Source: Streptomyces sp. Ag109_O5-10
GTDB lineage: Bacteria > Actinomycetota > Actinomycetes > Streptomycetales > Streptomycetaceae
Direction of reading: 5' to 3'
NCBI RefSeq assembly: GCF_900105755.1
Contig: NZ_FNTQ01000001.1
Coordinates: forward strand, 3,472,001-3,536,000
DNA: 64,000 nucleotides
This document shows, piece after piece, positions 35,446 through 43,976 of this stretch (position 1 is its first letter; each line of letters opens with the position of its first letter). The notes under the pieces were generated by a model. It had not been told where the DNA came from. It ran no database searches and saw only the letters and a program-made list of their open reading frames with translations. The translations under genes were made by a program, and so were the position numbers.

Positions 35446-35994
35446 ATGGAACGCCCCATGCGTGCGGATGCCCGCCGCAATCACGACCGGCTGCTGGCCG
35501 AGGCCCGCGCCGTCTTCGCCGAGCACGGCACGGACGCCTCGCTGGAGGACGTGGCCCGCCGGGCGGGGGTGGGCATCGGCACTCTCTACCGCCACTTCCC
35601 GAACCGGCACGCCCTGCTGAGCGCGGTCTTCGAGGACTCGGTGCGCGAACTCCTGGCCACGGCCTCCGGCTTGCAGACCGCGGCCAACCCCTGCCAGGCC
35701 CTGCTGACCTGGCTCCGCGAGGTGGTCGCCCACGCGGCGGCCTACCGGGGCCTGTCGAGGGCCCTGATGTCAGCCACCCCGACCTCTGCCCTGTCCCGCT
35801 GCGGCACCCCGATGCGGGAGGCGGGCACGGCCCTGCTGACCCGCGCTCAGCACGCGGGCACGGTAAGGGCGGACGTACGGATCACTGACCTCCTCCAACT
35901 CACCCACGCCATCGCCCTGGCGGCGGAGGAGTCACCCGGAGACCCGGATCTTGCAGACAGATTGCTGGAACTGACGTTGCGCGGACTCACGTAG
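35446..35994 (+). CDS. TetR-family transcriptional regulator
   Basis: 182 aa from ATG 35446 (ATG 35458 is a possible alternative). N-terminal TetR helix-turn-helix: RRNHDRLLAEARAVFAEHGTDASLEDVARRAGVGIGTLY (~1-52, RHFPNR after it), and an all-helical ligand domain of ~120 residues, a compact size. The gene is separated from accA2 by a terminator. Its target is not evident: no divergent gene, so it probably acts on distant genes or its own promoter. No palindrome stands out in the short upstream gap. Confidence 0.9.
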   Translation: MERPMRADARRNHDRLLAEARAVFAEHGTDASLEDVARRAGVGIGTLYRHFPNRHALLSAVFEDSVRELLATASGLQTAANPCQALLTWLREVVAHAAAYRGLSRALMSATPTSALSRCGTPMREAGTALLTRAQHAGTVRADVRITDLLQLTHAIALAAEESPGDPDLADRLLELTLRGLT

Positions 35995-35998
35995 GGGT

Positions 35999-36070
35999 GC
36001 TGGGGGGTACCCCCGGCCGAAGGCTGGGGGAGGAACCGCGCGACCAGCCACGGCGGACCCGCACCCGCGT
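35999..36070 (-). repeat. Intergenic GC-rich repeat, copy e
   Basis: Reverse orientation (TACCCCCGGCCGAAGGCTGG, GAACCGCGCGACCAGCC), between convergent TetR and DeoR genes. Confidence 0.75.
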
Positions 36071-36101
36071 GACGGCCGGCCCCCGCGGCGCCTGGGCACC
36101 C

Positions 36102-37067
36102 TCACCGCCGCCGCATGTCAGCGACCCGCCCCCGCTCGCCCCCCGTCGGCTGCTCTCCCCCCAGCATCGAAGCCGACCGCAACCCCGCCCCCGGCCCCTG
36201 ACTCCGCCGCGGTCCGGGCAGGGCGACGTCCCGGCGCTGTTGATGCTGCTGACGCGCCGGGACCTGATCACCCCCCTGGTTCCCGGACGCCCCGGCCACG
36301 GCGATCTGCACCCCCTGGTCGGCAAGGGCCTGCAGCTCGGTGACGGCGCGGTCGTCGTGGGGCGGCGGCTCGTCGGTGACCAGCCGGGTGATGACATCGG
36401 TCGGCACGGTCTGGAACATCGTGTCCGTGCCGAGCTTGGTGTGGTCGGCGAGGATGACGACCTCCGCGGCGGCCTGCACCAGCGCCCGGTCGACGGACGC
36501 CGACAGCATGTTGGACGTGGACAGCCCCCGCTCGGCCGTCAGGCCGCTCCCGGACAGGAAGGCCTTCGACACGCGCAGCCCCTGCAGGGACTGCTCCGCA
36601 CCGGAGCCGACGAGCGCGTAGTTGGAGCCCCGCAGGGTGCCGCCGGTCATCACGACCTCGACCCGGTTGGCATGGGCCAAGGCCTGTGCCACCAGCAGCG
36701 AGTTGGTGACGACGGTCAGGCCGGGCACTCTCGCCAGCCGGCGGGCGAGCTCCTGCGTGGTGGTACCCGCCCCGACCACGATGGCCTCGCCCTCTTCGAC
36801 GAGGCTCGCGGCGAGATCGGCGATGGCCGTCTTCTCGGCGGTCGCGAGATGAGATTTCTGCGGAAAGCCGGACTCCCGCGTGAACCCGCCCGGCAGTACC
36901 GCACCGCCGTGCCGGCGGTCGAGGAGTCCTTCTGCCTCCAGTGCGCGCACGTCCCGCCGTACGGTCACTTCTGAGGTCTGGACGACGCGGGCGAGCTCAC
37001 GGAGCGACACGGCCCCGTTCGCTCGCACCATTTCGAGGATCAATTGGCGACGTTCTGCAGCGAACAC
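36102..37067 (-). CDS. DeoR/GlpR-family transcriptional regulator
   Basis: 321 aa from GTG at 37067 (FAAERRQLILEMVRANG). Winged helix ~5-60 (LRELARVVQTSEVTVRRDVRALEAEGLLDR) and the DeoRC sugar-phosphate domain ~75-235 (TTTQELARRLARVPGLTVVTNSL, KAFLSGSGLTAERGLST, ILADHTKLG). Repressors of this group are induced by phosphorylated sugars, nucleosides or glycerol. Odd: the domain ends near residue 260, but the frame runs on ~60 residues of Gln/Arg/Gly/Pro-rich sequence, perhaps a lost stop. A palindrome CTGCT-TTC-AGCAG lies 28 bp upstream (37095-37107), a possible autoregulatory site. Confidence 0.88.
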   Translation of the reverse strand: MFAAERRQLILEMVRANGAVSLRELARVVQTSEVTVRRDVRALEAEGLLDRRHGGAVLPGGFTRESGFPQKSHLATAEKTAIADLAASLVEEGEAIVVGAGTTTQELARRLARVPGLTVVTNSLLVAQALAHANRVEVVMTGGTLRGSNYALVGSGAEQSLQGLRVSKAFLSGSGLTAERGLSTSNMLSASVDRALVQAAAEVVILADHTKLGTDTMFQTVPTDVITRLVTDEPPPHDDRAVTELQALADQGVQIAVAGASGNQGGDQVPARQQHQQRRDVALPGPRRSQGPGAGLRSASMLGGEQPTGGERGRVADMRRR

Positions 37068-37094
37068 GAAACTGACAGTAACCCCAACGACCGT

Positions 37095-37107
37095 CTGCTT
37101 TCAGCAG
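37095..37107. promoter_or_regulatory. Palindrome upstream of the DeoR-type regulator
   Basis: CTGCT-TTC-AGCAG (37095-37107), with related AGCAG half-sites at 37120-37124 and 37138-37142. Possible autoregulatory operator. Confidence 0.4.
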
Positions 37108-37233
37108 TTTGCGCCGAATAGCAGAAGTTGTTCGCACAGCAGGGTCAGGAGTGGTATAGGACCTACCCGCCCCGCCTATGCCGCACGCATGACCGACAAC
37201 TCCCCGTGACCAGCGGGGAGTCGGTTCCGGCCG

Positions 37234-38682
37234 TCAGGCCTCCCCGGTCACCTTCCGCGTGTGCAACTGCCGCGCCACCTCGGCGATCGACCCCGAAAGA
37301 GACGGGTACACGGTGAACGCGTTCGCGATCTGTTCGACCGTCAGATTGTTGTCGACGGCGATCGAGATCGGATGGATGAGCTCCGAGGCCCGCGGCGAGA
37401 CGACCACACCGCCGACCACGATCCCGGTGCCCGGCCGGCAGAACATCTTCACGAAGCCGTCCCGGATGCCCTGCATCTTCGCGCGCGGGTTGCGCAGCAG
37501 CGGCAGCTTCACCACCCGGGCGTCGATCTTGCCCGCGTCCACGTCGGCCTGCGTGTAGCCCACCGTCGCGATCTCGGGGTCGGTGAAGACGTTCGACGAG
37601 ACGGTCTTCAGGCTCAACGGCGCCACCGCGTCGCCCAGGAAGTGGTACATCGCGATCCGCCCCTGCATGGCGGCCACCGACGCCAGCGCGAACACACCCG
37701 TCACGTCACCGGCGGCGTACACCCCCGGAGCCGTGGTCCGCGACACCTTGTCGGTCCAGATGTGCCCGGAGTCGCGCAGCTTCACGCCGGCCTCCTCCAG
37801 CCCGAGCCCGGCGCTGTTCGGAATGGCACCGACAGCCATCAGGCAGTGCGAACCGCTGATGACCCGGCCGTCCGCGAGCGTGACCTCGACCCGGTCCCCG
37901 ACCCGCTTCGCCGCGGCCGCCCGCGACCGCGCCATGACGTTCATGCCCCGGCGCCGGAAGACGTCCTCCAGGACCGCGGCCGCGTCCGGGTCCTCGCCCG
38001 GCAGCACCCGGTCCCGCGACGACACCAGCGTGACCCGCGACCCCAGCGCCTGGTACGCACCGGCGAACTCGGCACCGGTCACACCCGACCCGACCACGAT
38101 CAGCTCTTCGGGCAGCTCGGTCAGGTCGTACACCTGGGTCCAGTTCAGGATCCGCTCACCGTCGGGCAGGGCGTCGGGCACCTCCCGCGGATGCCCGCCG
38201 GTCGCGATCAGCACCGCGTCCGCGACCAGCGTCTCCTCACTGCCGTCCGCGGCGCTGACGACGACCTTGCGCGACCCGTCCAGGGCCTGCATGCCCTCCA
38301 GTCGCCCGCGCCCCCGCATGACCCGCGCACCGGCCCGCGTCACCGAGGCGGTGATGTCGTGCGACTGCGCCAGCGCGAGCCGCTTCACCCGCCGGTTGAC
38401 CTTCCCCAGGTCGACCCCCACCACCCGGGCGGCCTGCTCCAGCGGCGGAGTGTCATCGGCGACGATGATCCCCAGTTCCTCGTACGACGAATCGAAGGTC
38501 GTCATGACCTCGGCCGTAGCGATCAGGGTCTTCGACGGCACGCAGTCGGTCAGCACCGACGCTCCGCCCAGACCGTCGCAGTCGACGACGGTCACCTCCG
38601 CGCCGAGCTGCGCGGCCACCAGCGCCGCTTCATAGCCGCCGGGTCCGCCACCGATGATCACGATCCGAGTCACGTACTCCAT
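37234..38682 (-). CDS. LpdA-type NAD(P)H-quinone oxidoreductase (flavoprotein)
   Basis: 482 aa. FAD motif IVIIGGGPGGYEAALVAAQLG at the N-terminus, NAD motif VVGSGVTGAEFAGAY, second FAD region YAAGDVTG, and the C-terminal dimer domain (RNPRAKMQGIRDGFVKMF). Looks like dihydrolipoamide dehydrogenase, but the active-site region GGASVLTDCVPSK keeps only one of the two redox cysteines, and the C-terminal His-Glu pair is not obvious. This is the arrangement of Mycobacterium LpdA (Rv3303c), an NAD(P)H:quinone oxidoreductase, not a true Lpd. Monocistronic, divergent from a gamma-glutamylcyclotransferase-like gene. Confidence 0.92.
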   Translation of the reverse strand: MEYVTRIVIIGGGPGGYEAALVAAQLGAEVTVVDCDGLGGASVLTDCVPSKTLIATAEVMTTFDSSYEELGIIVADDTPPLEQAARVVGVDLGKVNRRVKRLALAQSHDITASVTRAGARVMRGRGRLEGMQALDGSRKVVVSAADGSEETLVADAVLIATGGHPREVPDALPDGERILNWTQVYDLTELPEELIVVGSGVTGAEFAGAYQALGSRVTLVSSRDRVLPGEDPDAAAVLEDVFRRRGMNVMARSRAAAAKRVGDRVEVTLADGRVISGSHCLMAVGAIPNSAGLGLEEAGVKLRDSGHIWTDKVSRTTAPGVYAAGDVTGVFALASVAAMQGRIAMYHFLGDAVAPLSLKTVSSNVFTDPEIATVGYTQADVDAGKIDARVVKLPLLRNPRAKMQGIRDGFVKMFCRPGTGIVVGGVVVSPRASELIHPISIAVDNNLTVEQIANAFTVYPSLSGSIAEVARQLHTRKVTGEA

Positions 38683-38778
38683 TGTCCCGCACGCTTCAAG
38701 GTGCTATTGCCCCGGGGCGGCGCCGGACGCTCACCGGGACGGGAGTGACACCCGTGACGCCTGCCGTACCCTCTCCCC

Positions 38779-39219
38779 ATGTCGTCGCTCTACGCCGCGT
38801 ACGCCGGCAATCTCGACGCGCGGCTGATGTCCCGCCGCGCCCCGCACTCGCCCCTGCGCGCCACCGGCTGGCTGAACGGCTGGCGGCTGACCTTCGGTGG
38901 CGAGCACATGGGCTGGGAGGGCGCTCTGGCGACCATCGTCGAGGACCCTCTCTCCCAGGTCTTCGTCGGCCTGTACGACATCGCCCCGATGGACGAGGAG
39001 TCCATGGACCGCTGGGAGGGCGTCGGCCTGGGCATCTACCGCCGCGCCAAGGTCCGCGTGCACACCCTGGAGGGCGAGGAGACCGCCTGGCTCTACGTCC
39101 TCGACGGCTACGAGGGCGGCCTGCCCTCCGCCCGCTACCTGGGCGAGATCGCCGACGCGGCCGAGTCCGCGGGCGCACCACACGATTACGTGATGGAACT
39201 GCGCAAGCGACCCTGCTGA
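38779..39219 (+). CDS. Gamma-glutamylcyclotransferase-like protein
   Basis: 146 aa from ATG 38779. The N-terminal YAAYAGNLDARLMSRRAP is the family's YGSN-like loop (here AYAGNL), with EGVGLGIYRRAKVRV and a conserved acidic segment (YEGGLPSARYLGEIADAAE). Such proteins cyclise gamma-glutamyl groups to 5-oxoproline. Substrate unknown; in Streptomyces this small family is conserved near the lpdA gene. No partner gene is evident. Stop is 50 bp before a RelE-like gene. Confidence 0.85.
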   Translation: MSSLYAAYAGNLDARLMSRRAPHSPLRATGWLNGWRLTFGGEHMGWEGALATIVEDPLSQVFVGLYDIAPMDEESMDRWEGVGLGIYRRAKVRVHTLEGEETAWLYVLDGYEGGLPSARYLGEIADAAESAGAPHDYVMELRKRPC

Positions 39220-39268
39220 CACCCCGCGTCCCTACACTTGTGTGACCGACGCATCAGCGGGAGAGCGG

Positions 39269-39547
39269 ATGTCCCCCACCACGTACGACGTCTACTACAC
39301 CGTGCAGGCCGCGGCCGCCCGCGACCGGCTGGACGACCGCACCCGCGTCGCGTTCGACAAGGGCATCGCCCTCCTCGCCCGCGACCCCTTCCTCTCCGTG
39401 TCCCGCCCCATAAGCTCCACGGGGGACGACCGCACCATCCGCCTCACACAGAACGTCCTCGTGGAGTACACGGTCAGCCGCGGCCGCCTGTTGATCTTCA
39501 TCGTCGAGGTCTTCAACGACAAGGACGTCCTCGTCACCGACGAGTGA
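39269..39547 (+). CDS. Small RelE/ParE-like protein without visible antitoxin
   Basis: 92 aa from ATG 39269 with GGGAG seven bases upstream; GTG 39242 would extend it by nine residues. Layout [27 protein letters not shown] then [34 protein letters not shown]: helix-helix followed by a beta-sheet with RxL and Y-T-V positions, typical of RelE/ParE toxins. No partner antitoxin of the usual size is next to it. It may be an orphan or a member of a domesticated family. Fold by eye only. Confidence 0.6.
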   Translation: MSPTTYDVYYTVQAAAARDRLDDRTRVAFDKGIALLARDPFLSVSRPISSTGDDRTIRLTQNVLVEYTVSRGRLLIFIVEVFNDKDVLVTDE

Positions 39548-39658
39548 CCACACCCCGCAACCGGCACAGACCCCTCACAGCCGGCTCAAAGGTCACCCGC
39601 GTCACACCTCTCGTCGGAAACGACAAGACAACGATCGCCATTGCATGAGCTCCGTCAT

Positions 39659-39670
39659 CTACGCGCGTAG
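39659..39670. promoter_or_regulatory. Nucleoside-regulon operator CTACGCGCGTAG (purine nucleoside phosphorylase)
   Basis: Perfect 12-bp palindrome 25 bp before the GTG of the phosphorylase gene. Identical copies precede deoC and add in this window. Candidate repressor site. Confidence 0.7.
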
Positions 39671-39695
39671 GCCCAGACCGGCTACTCTCATCCGC

Positions 39696-40520
39696 GTGAA
39701 CGCATCTCTTCTTCCGGACGACATCCAGGGCGACCCCCACGCCGCCGCCGACGCGGCCGCCGCCCGCCTGCGCGAGCTCACGGGCGCCGACACCCACGAC
39801 GTCGCCCTCGTGATGGGCTCCGGCTGGGGCCCGGCCGTGGACGCCCTGGGCGCTCCCGACGCCGAGTTCCAGGTCACGGAGCTGCCCGGCTTCCCGCCGC
39901 CGGCCGTGGCGGGGCACGGCGGCAAGATCCGCTCGTACTCCTCCGGTGACAAGCGCGCGCTGGTCTTCCTGGGCCGGACGCACTACTACGAGGGCCGCGG
40001 CGTCGCCGCCGTCGCCCACGGCGTCCGCACCGCCGTGGCCGCCGGCTGCAAGACGATCATCCTCACCAACGGCTGCGGCGGCCTGCGCGAGGGCATGCGT
40101 CCCGGTCAGGCGGTCCTCATCAGCGACCACATCAACCTGACGGCGACCTCCCCCATCGTCGGCGCCAACTTCGTCGACCTCACCGACCTCTACTCCCCCC
40201 GGCTGCGCGCCCTGTGCAAGGAGATCGACCCCGGCCTCGAGGAGGGCGTCTACGCGCAGTTCCCCGGCCCGCACTACGAGACTCCGGCCGAGATCCGCAT
40301 GGCCCGGGTGATCGGGGCGGACCTGGTGGGCATGTCGACGGTCCTGGAAGCGATCGCCGCGCGTGAGGCGGGCGCCGAGGTGCTGGGCATCTCCCTGGTG
40401 ACGAACCTCGCCGCGGGCATGACGGGCGAGCCCCTCAACCACGAGGAGGTCCTCCAGGCGGGCCGCGACTCGGCGGCACGCATGGGCGAACTGCTGGCGC
40501 AGGTACTGGGCAGGCTCTGA
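39696..40520 (+). CDS. punA: Purine nucleoside phosphorylase (trimeric type)
   Basis: 274 aa from GTG 39696. Phosphate and purine sites: [61 protein letters not shown], the PNP/MTAP family signature of low-molecular-weight trimeric enzymes. Splits purine (deoxy)nucleosides with phosphate to base and (deoxy)ribose-1-phosphate. It has the CTACGCGCGTAG operator upstream, and the phosphomutase that would use its product is the next gene downstream. Cytoplasmic. Confidence 0.94.
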   Translation: MNASLLPDDIQGDPHAAADAAAARLRELTGADTHDVALVMGSGWGPAVDALGAPDAEFQVTELPGFPPPAVAGHGGKIRSYSSGDKRALVFLGRTHYYEGRGVAAVAHGVRTAVAAGCKTIILTNGCGGLREGMRPGQAVLISDHINLTATSPIVGANFVDLTDLYSPRLRALCKEIDPGLEEGVYAQFPGPHYETPAEIRMARVIGADLVGMSTVLEAIAAREAGAEVLGISLVTNLAAGMTGEPLNHEEVLQAGRDSAARMGELLAQVLGRL

Positions 40521-40884
40521 GGACGCCGTCCGGGTTGCCACGTACGGTCCGACCGCGTCCACAGCACCGTCGTGGCTGATCGCGCGGTTCCTCCCCCAGC
40601 CTTCGGCCGGGGGTACCCCCAGCGCCCCTTACGGGACGCTGCGGGCGCCCCCGGACGAGAGGGAAGGGGGCGGTGCGGACGCGTACGGCGGGAAGGGGAC
40701 GGGGTGGGGAGTCCCCGCCCGCAGCGGCCGGCGTTCGGCACCCGCACCCCTGAAGATGGTTCACCGCCGGCCCGGGGACGGGGACTCCCCGCCCCGGCCC
40801 ACCCACCGCCCGCGGGCGCTACGCGCACCCCCGCCGAAGCCGCGGACGCGCCGCAGGCACACCACGAGAGGTTGGACGACGACC
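40521..40884. other. Gap with repeat, no gene seen
   Basis: 364 bases between phosphorylase and phosphomutase genes. Holds repeat copy f (40569-40650) and G/C-runs with GGGGAGTCCCC (40706-40716) and GGGGACTCCCC palindromes. No gene supported. A separate promoter for the phosphomutase in the last 100 bases is likely. Confidence 0.4.
40569..40650 (+). repeat. Intergenic GC-rich repeat, copy f
   Basis: ATCGCGCGGTTCC, CCCAGCCTTCGGCCGGGGG, GTACCCCC, GCGCCCCTTACGGG; nearly full copy. Confidence 0.8.
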
Positions 40885-42516
40885 GTGCACGACGATCTCA
40901 TCGCCCGGGCCCGAGCCTGGCAGACCGAGGACCCCGACCCGGAGACCCGCGACGAGCTCGCCAAGCTCATCGACTCCGGTGACGTCACCGAACTGTCGGC
41001 CCGCTTCAGCGGCACACTCCAGTTCGGCACCGCAGGCCTCCGCGGCGAACTCGGCGCCGGCCCGATGCGCATGAACCGAGCCGTCGTCATCCGGGCCGCC
41101 GCCGGCCTCGCCGCGTATCTCAAGGCCCACGGCCACGCCACCGGCACCGTCGTCATCGGCTACGACGCCCGCCACAAGTCCGCCGACTTCGCCCGCGACA
41201 CCGCCGCGGTCATGACCGGCGCCGGCCTCAAGGCCGTCGTACTCCCCCGCCCCCTCCCCACCCCCGTCCTCGCGTTCGCCATTCGGCACCTCGGCGCGGT
41301 CGCCGGCGTGGAGGTCACCGCCAGCCACAACCCGCCCCGCGACAACGGCTACAAGGTCTACCTCGGCGACGGCTCCCAGATCGTCCCGCCCGCGGACGCG
41401 GAGATCGCCGCCGAGATCGAGGCGATCACCACCCTGCACGACGTCCCCCGCCCCGACACCGGCTGGGAAACCCTCGACGACACGGTCCTGGACGCCTACC
41501 TGGCCCGTACCGACGCGGTCCTGGCCGAGGGTTCGCCCCGCACCGCCCGCACGGTCTACACGGCCATGCACGGCGTCGGCAGGGACACCCTCCTCGCCGC
41601 CTTCGCCCGCGCCGGCTTCCCCGCCCCCGTCCTCGTCGCCGAACAGGCCGACCCGGACCCGGACTTCCCGACCGTCGCCTTCCCCAACCCGGAAGAGCCC
41701 GGCGCGATGGACCTCGCCTTCGCGAAGGCCCGCGAGACCGACCCCGACCTGATCATCGCCAACGACCCCGACGCCGACCGGTGCGCCGCGGCCGTCAAGG
41801 ACGACGGCGCCTGGCGCATGCTCCGCGGCGACGAGGTCGGCTCCCTCCTCGCCGCCCACCTGGTCCGCCGCGGCGCCACCGGCGTCTTCGCCGAGTCGAT
41901 CGTCTCCTCCTCCCTCCTCGGCCGCATCGCCGAGAAGGCGGGCCTCCCCTACGAGGAGACCCTCACCGGCTTCAAGTGGATCGCCCGCGTCGACGGCCTG
42001 CGCTACGGCTACGAGGAGGCCCTCGGCTACTGCGTCGACCCCGAAGGCGTCCGCGACAAGGACGGCATCACCGCGGCCCTCCTGATCACCGAGCTGGCCT
42101 CGGTCCTCAAGGAGGAGGGCCGTACCCTCCTCGACCTCCTCGACGACCTCGCCGTGGAACACGGCCTGCACGCCACCGACCAGCTCTCGGTCCGCGTCGA
42201 GGACCTCTCCGTCATCGCCGACGCGATGCGGCGCCTCCGCGAGCACCCCCCGGCCGAACTCGCGGGCCTCGCCGTCACCAAGGCCGAGGACCTCACCCGG
42301 GGCACCGCCACCCTGCCCCCCACCGACGGCCTCCGCTACACCCTCAACGGCGCCCGCGTCGTCGTCCGCCCGAGCGGCACCGAGCCGAAGCTGAAGTGCT
42401 ATCTGGAGGTGGTGGTCCCGGTGGCCGCGCACACCGGCCTCCCGGCGGCCCGCGCCACCGCGACCACCCTGCTCGCGGCGATCAAGCGCGACCTGTCCGC
42501 CGCGGCCGGCATCTGA
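40885..42516 (+). CDS. PGM2-like phosphomutase, probable phosphopentomutase
   Basis: 543 aa from GTG 40885 (VHDDLIARARAW). Alpha-D-phosphohexomutase fold: FGTAGLRGELGAGPMRMN near the N-terminus, phosphoserine motif TASHNPP (~154), metal loop NDPDADRC (~300), and C-terminal RPSGTEPKLKCYLE. The N-terminal wording (WQ..DP...RDEL..LIDSGD...L..RF...LQFGTAGLR) is that of PGM2 rather than of phosphomannomutases; PGM2 acts mainly on ribose- and deoxyribose-1-phosphate. Following a purine nucleoside phosphorylase it fits the step before DeoC (inferred). The start has no strong ribosome site. Confidence 0.85.
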   Translation: MHDDLIARARAWQTEDPDPETRDELAKLIDSGDVTELSARFSGTLQFGTAGLRGELGAGPMRMNRAVVIRAAAGLAAYLKAHGHATGTVVIGYDARHKSADFARDTAAVMTGAGLKAVVLPRPLPTPVLAFAIRHLGAVAGVEVTASHNPPRDNGYKVYLGDGSQIVPPADAEIAAEIEAITTLHDVPRPDTGWETLDDTVLDAYLARTDAVLAEGSPRTARTVYTAMHGVGRDTLLAAFARAGFPAPVLVAEQADPDPDFPTVAFPNPEEPGAMDLAFAKARETDPDLIIANDPDADRCAAAVKDDGAWRMLRGDEVGSLLAAHLVRRGATGVFAESIVSSSLLGRIAEKAGLPYEETLTGFKWIARVDGLRYGYEEALGYCVDPEGVRDKDGITAALLITELASVLKEEGRTLLDLLDDLAVEHGLHATDQLSVRVEDLSVIADAMRRLREHPPAELAGLAVTKAEDLTRGTATLPPTDGLRYTLNGARVVVRPSGTEPKLKCYLEVVVPVAAHTGLPAARATATTLLAAIKRDLSAAAGI

Positions 42517-42661
42517 CGCCCGCTGGGGTGCCTCTCCGCCGGGGGCACCCCTACGGGTGATTTCGCGACGGCGACCGACCCACCCACCGCGCCCCGCCCC
42601 GGCTCCCGGGGAACGGTGATCCGGTACCGCCCGCCGCAGCCGTCGCACTGGAGCCGCCGCC

Positions 42662-43849
42662 GTGTCCTCGACCGCCCCCGACACCGCCCCCCGCGGGCAC
42701 ATCCCGGGCACCCGACGACCCCACCACCTCCCCACCGCGGCCGTGCCCCGCCACGCCCTGCGCCGGGCGGCTCCGGCGCTCGCCGCGTACCTCGCCGTAC
42801 GCCTCGCCGGCCTGGTGTTCCTCACCGTCTGGGCGCACCGGCGCCACCACGGCGTGTGGCCGATGCTGGCGACGCAGTGGGACTCCCGCTGGTACCTGGG
42901 CATCGCGGACCACGGGTACACGCACGTCCTCGGCACCGCGTACGACCACAACAACCTGGCGTTCTTCCCGCTGTACCCGCTGCTGGTGAAGGCCGTCGCG
43001 GTGCTGACCCCGGGCACCCGGGCCAGCACCGGGCTGGCCCTCGCGTGGCTGGCGTCCCTGATCGCCGCCTGGGGGGTCTTCGCGGTCGGCGACCGGCTGG
43101 CCGGCCGCCGGGTCGGTCTCCTGCTCACCGTGCTGTGGGCGGCGTACCCGGTGGGCCTGGTCCAGTGGATGGGCTACACCGAATCCCTGTTCACGGCCTT
43201 CGCCGCGTGGACGCTGTACGCGGTGCTGGCCGAGCGCTGGCTGTACGCGGCGGCCGGCTCGGTCCTCGCCGGCCTGACCCGGCCGACCGGCATCGCCGTG
43301 GCCGCCGCGGTCACCGTCACCGCCCTGCTCTCCCTCCGCACCCGTCGCTCGCCGCGCGCCCTGGCGGCGGCCCTGACGGCCCCGCTCGGCTGGTGCGCGT
43401 ACGTCGGCTGGGTGGGCGTCAGACTCCACCGCTGGGACGGCTACTTCGCGGTCCAGCGGATGTGGCACAACGAACTGGACGGCGGCGCGGAGACCCTGCG
43501 CTGGCTGCGGTACCTGTTCGGGCAGGTCTCGCGTCCGGAGCTGTTCCTGGTCGTGGTGAGCCTGACGATACTGGCCTCGGTCGTCCTGTTCGGACTGGCC
43601 GCGGCGGACCGGCAACCGCTCCCGCTGCTCGTCTTCAGCGCGGTCCTGCTGCTGATCGTGGTGGCCAGCGGCGGCGTCTACTTCCCCCGCGCCCGCTTCC
43701 TCCTCCCCGGCTTCCCGCTGCTGCTGCCGGTGGCGGGGTACCTCGCCCGCGCCTCGGCACGGGTACGCGTCCTCGCCCTGACGGCGGCCGTCGCGGGCTC
43801 GGCGTACTGCGGGGCGTACATGCTCCTGGTGTGGCCGAGCGCGCCGTGA
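42662..43849 (+). CDS. PIG-V-like polyprenol-dependent mannosyltransferase, membrane protein
   Basis: 395 aa from GTG 42662. About ten membrane segments. First loop after helix 1 contains the conserved catalytic pattern TQWDSRWYLGIADHGYT, and NNLAFFPLYPLLV follows: the signature of GPI mannosyltransferase 2-like and related bacterial GT-C enzymes. Transfers a sugar from a polyprenyl-phosphate donor on the outer membrane face. Two stretches of Arg/Pro-rich residues precede the first helix. Its acceptor is unknown. Separate from the preceding phosphomutase gene (145 bp gap). Confidence 0.88.
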   Translation: MSSTAPDTAPRGHIPGTRRPHHLPTAAVPRHALRRAAPALAAYLAVRLAGLVFLTVWAHRRHHGVWPMLATQWDSRWYLGIADHGYTHVLGTAYDHNNLAFFPLYPLLVKAVAVLTPGTRASTGLALAWLASLIAAWGVFAVGDRLAGRRVGLLLTVLWAAYPVGLVQWMGYTESLFTAFAAWTLYAVLAERWLYAAAGSVLAGLTRPTGIAVAAAVTVTALLSLRTRRSPRALAAALTAPLGWCAYVGWVGVRLHRWDGYFAVQRMWHNELDGGAETLRWLRYLFGQVSRPELFLVVVSLTILASVVLFGLAAADRQPLPLLVFSAVLLLIVVASGGVYFPRARFLLPGFPLLLPVAGYLARASARVRVLALTAAVAGSAYCGAYMLLVWPSAP

Positions 43850-43976
43850 GCGGCCGGTCCCGCACCAGGTAGCGGAACCCGGTGTCCGGCCCGACGCACG
43901 ACCGCAGGGTGAGGTCGCCCCAGGAGAGCCCGTCCGCGCGGTTCCCGGCCCCGACCGTCGGCAGCCGACGCCGCCG

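Noticed and set aside
42518..42600. Possible thirteenth intergenic repeat copy
   Set aside because: Shares only GGGGTGCC and CCGGGGGCACCCC stems with the family; similarity too weak to list.
43850..43976. Minus-strand fragment reading DGLSWGDLTLRSC and RYLVRDRPL
   Set aside because: Looks protein-like over ~35 residues but is too short, has no start or family match, and touches the mannosyltransferase stop.
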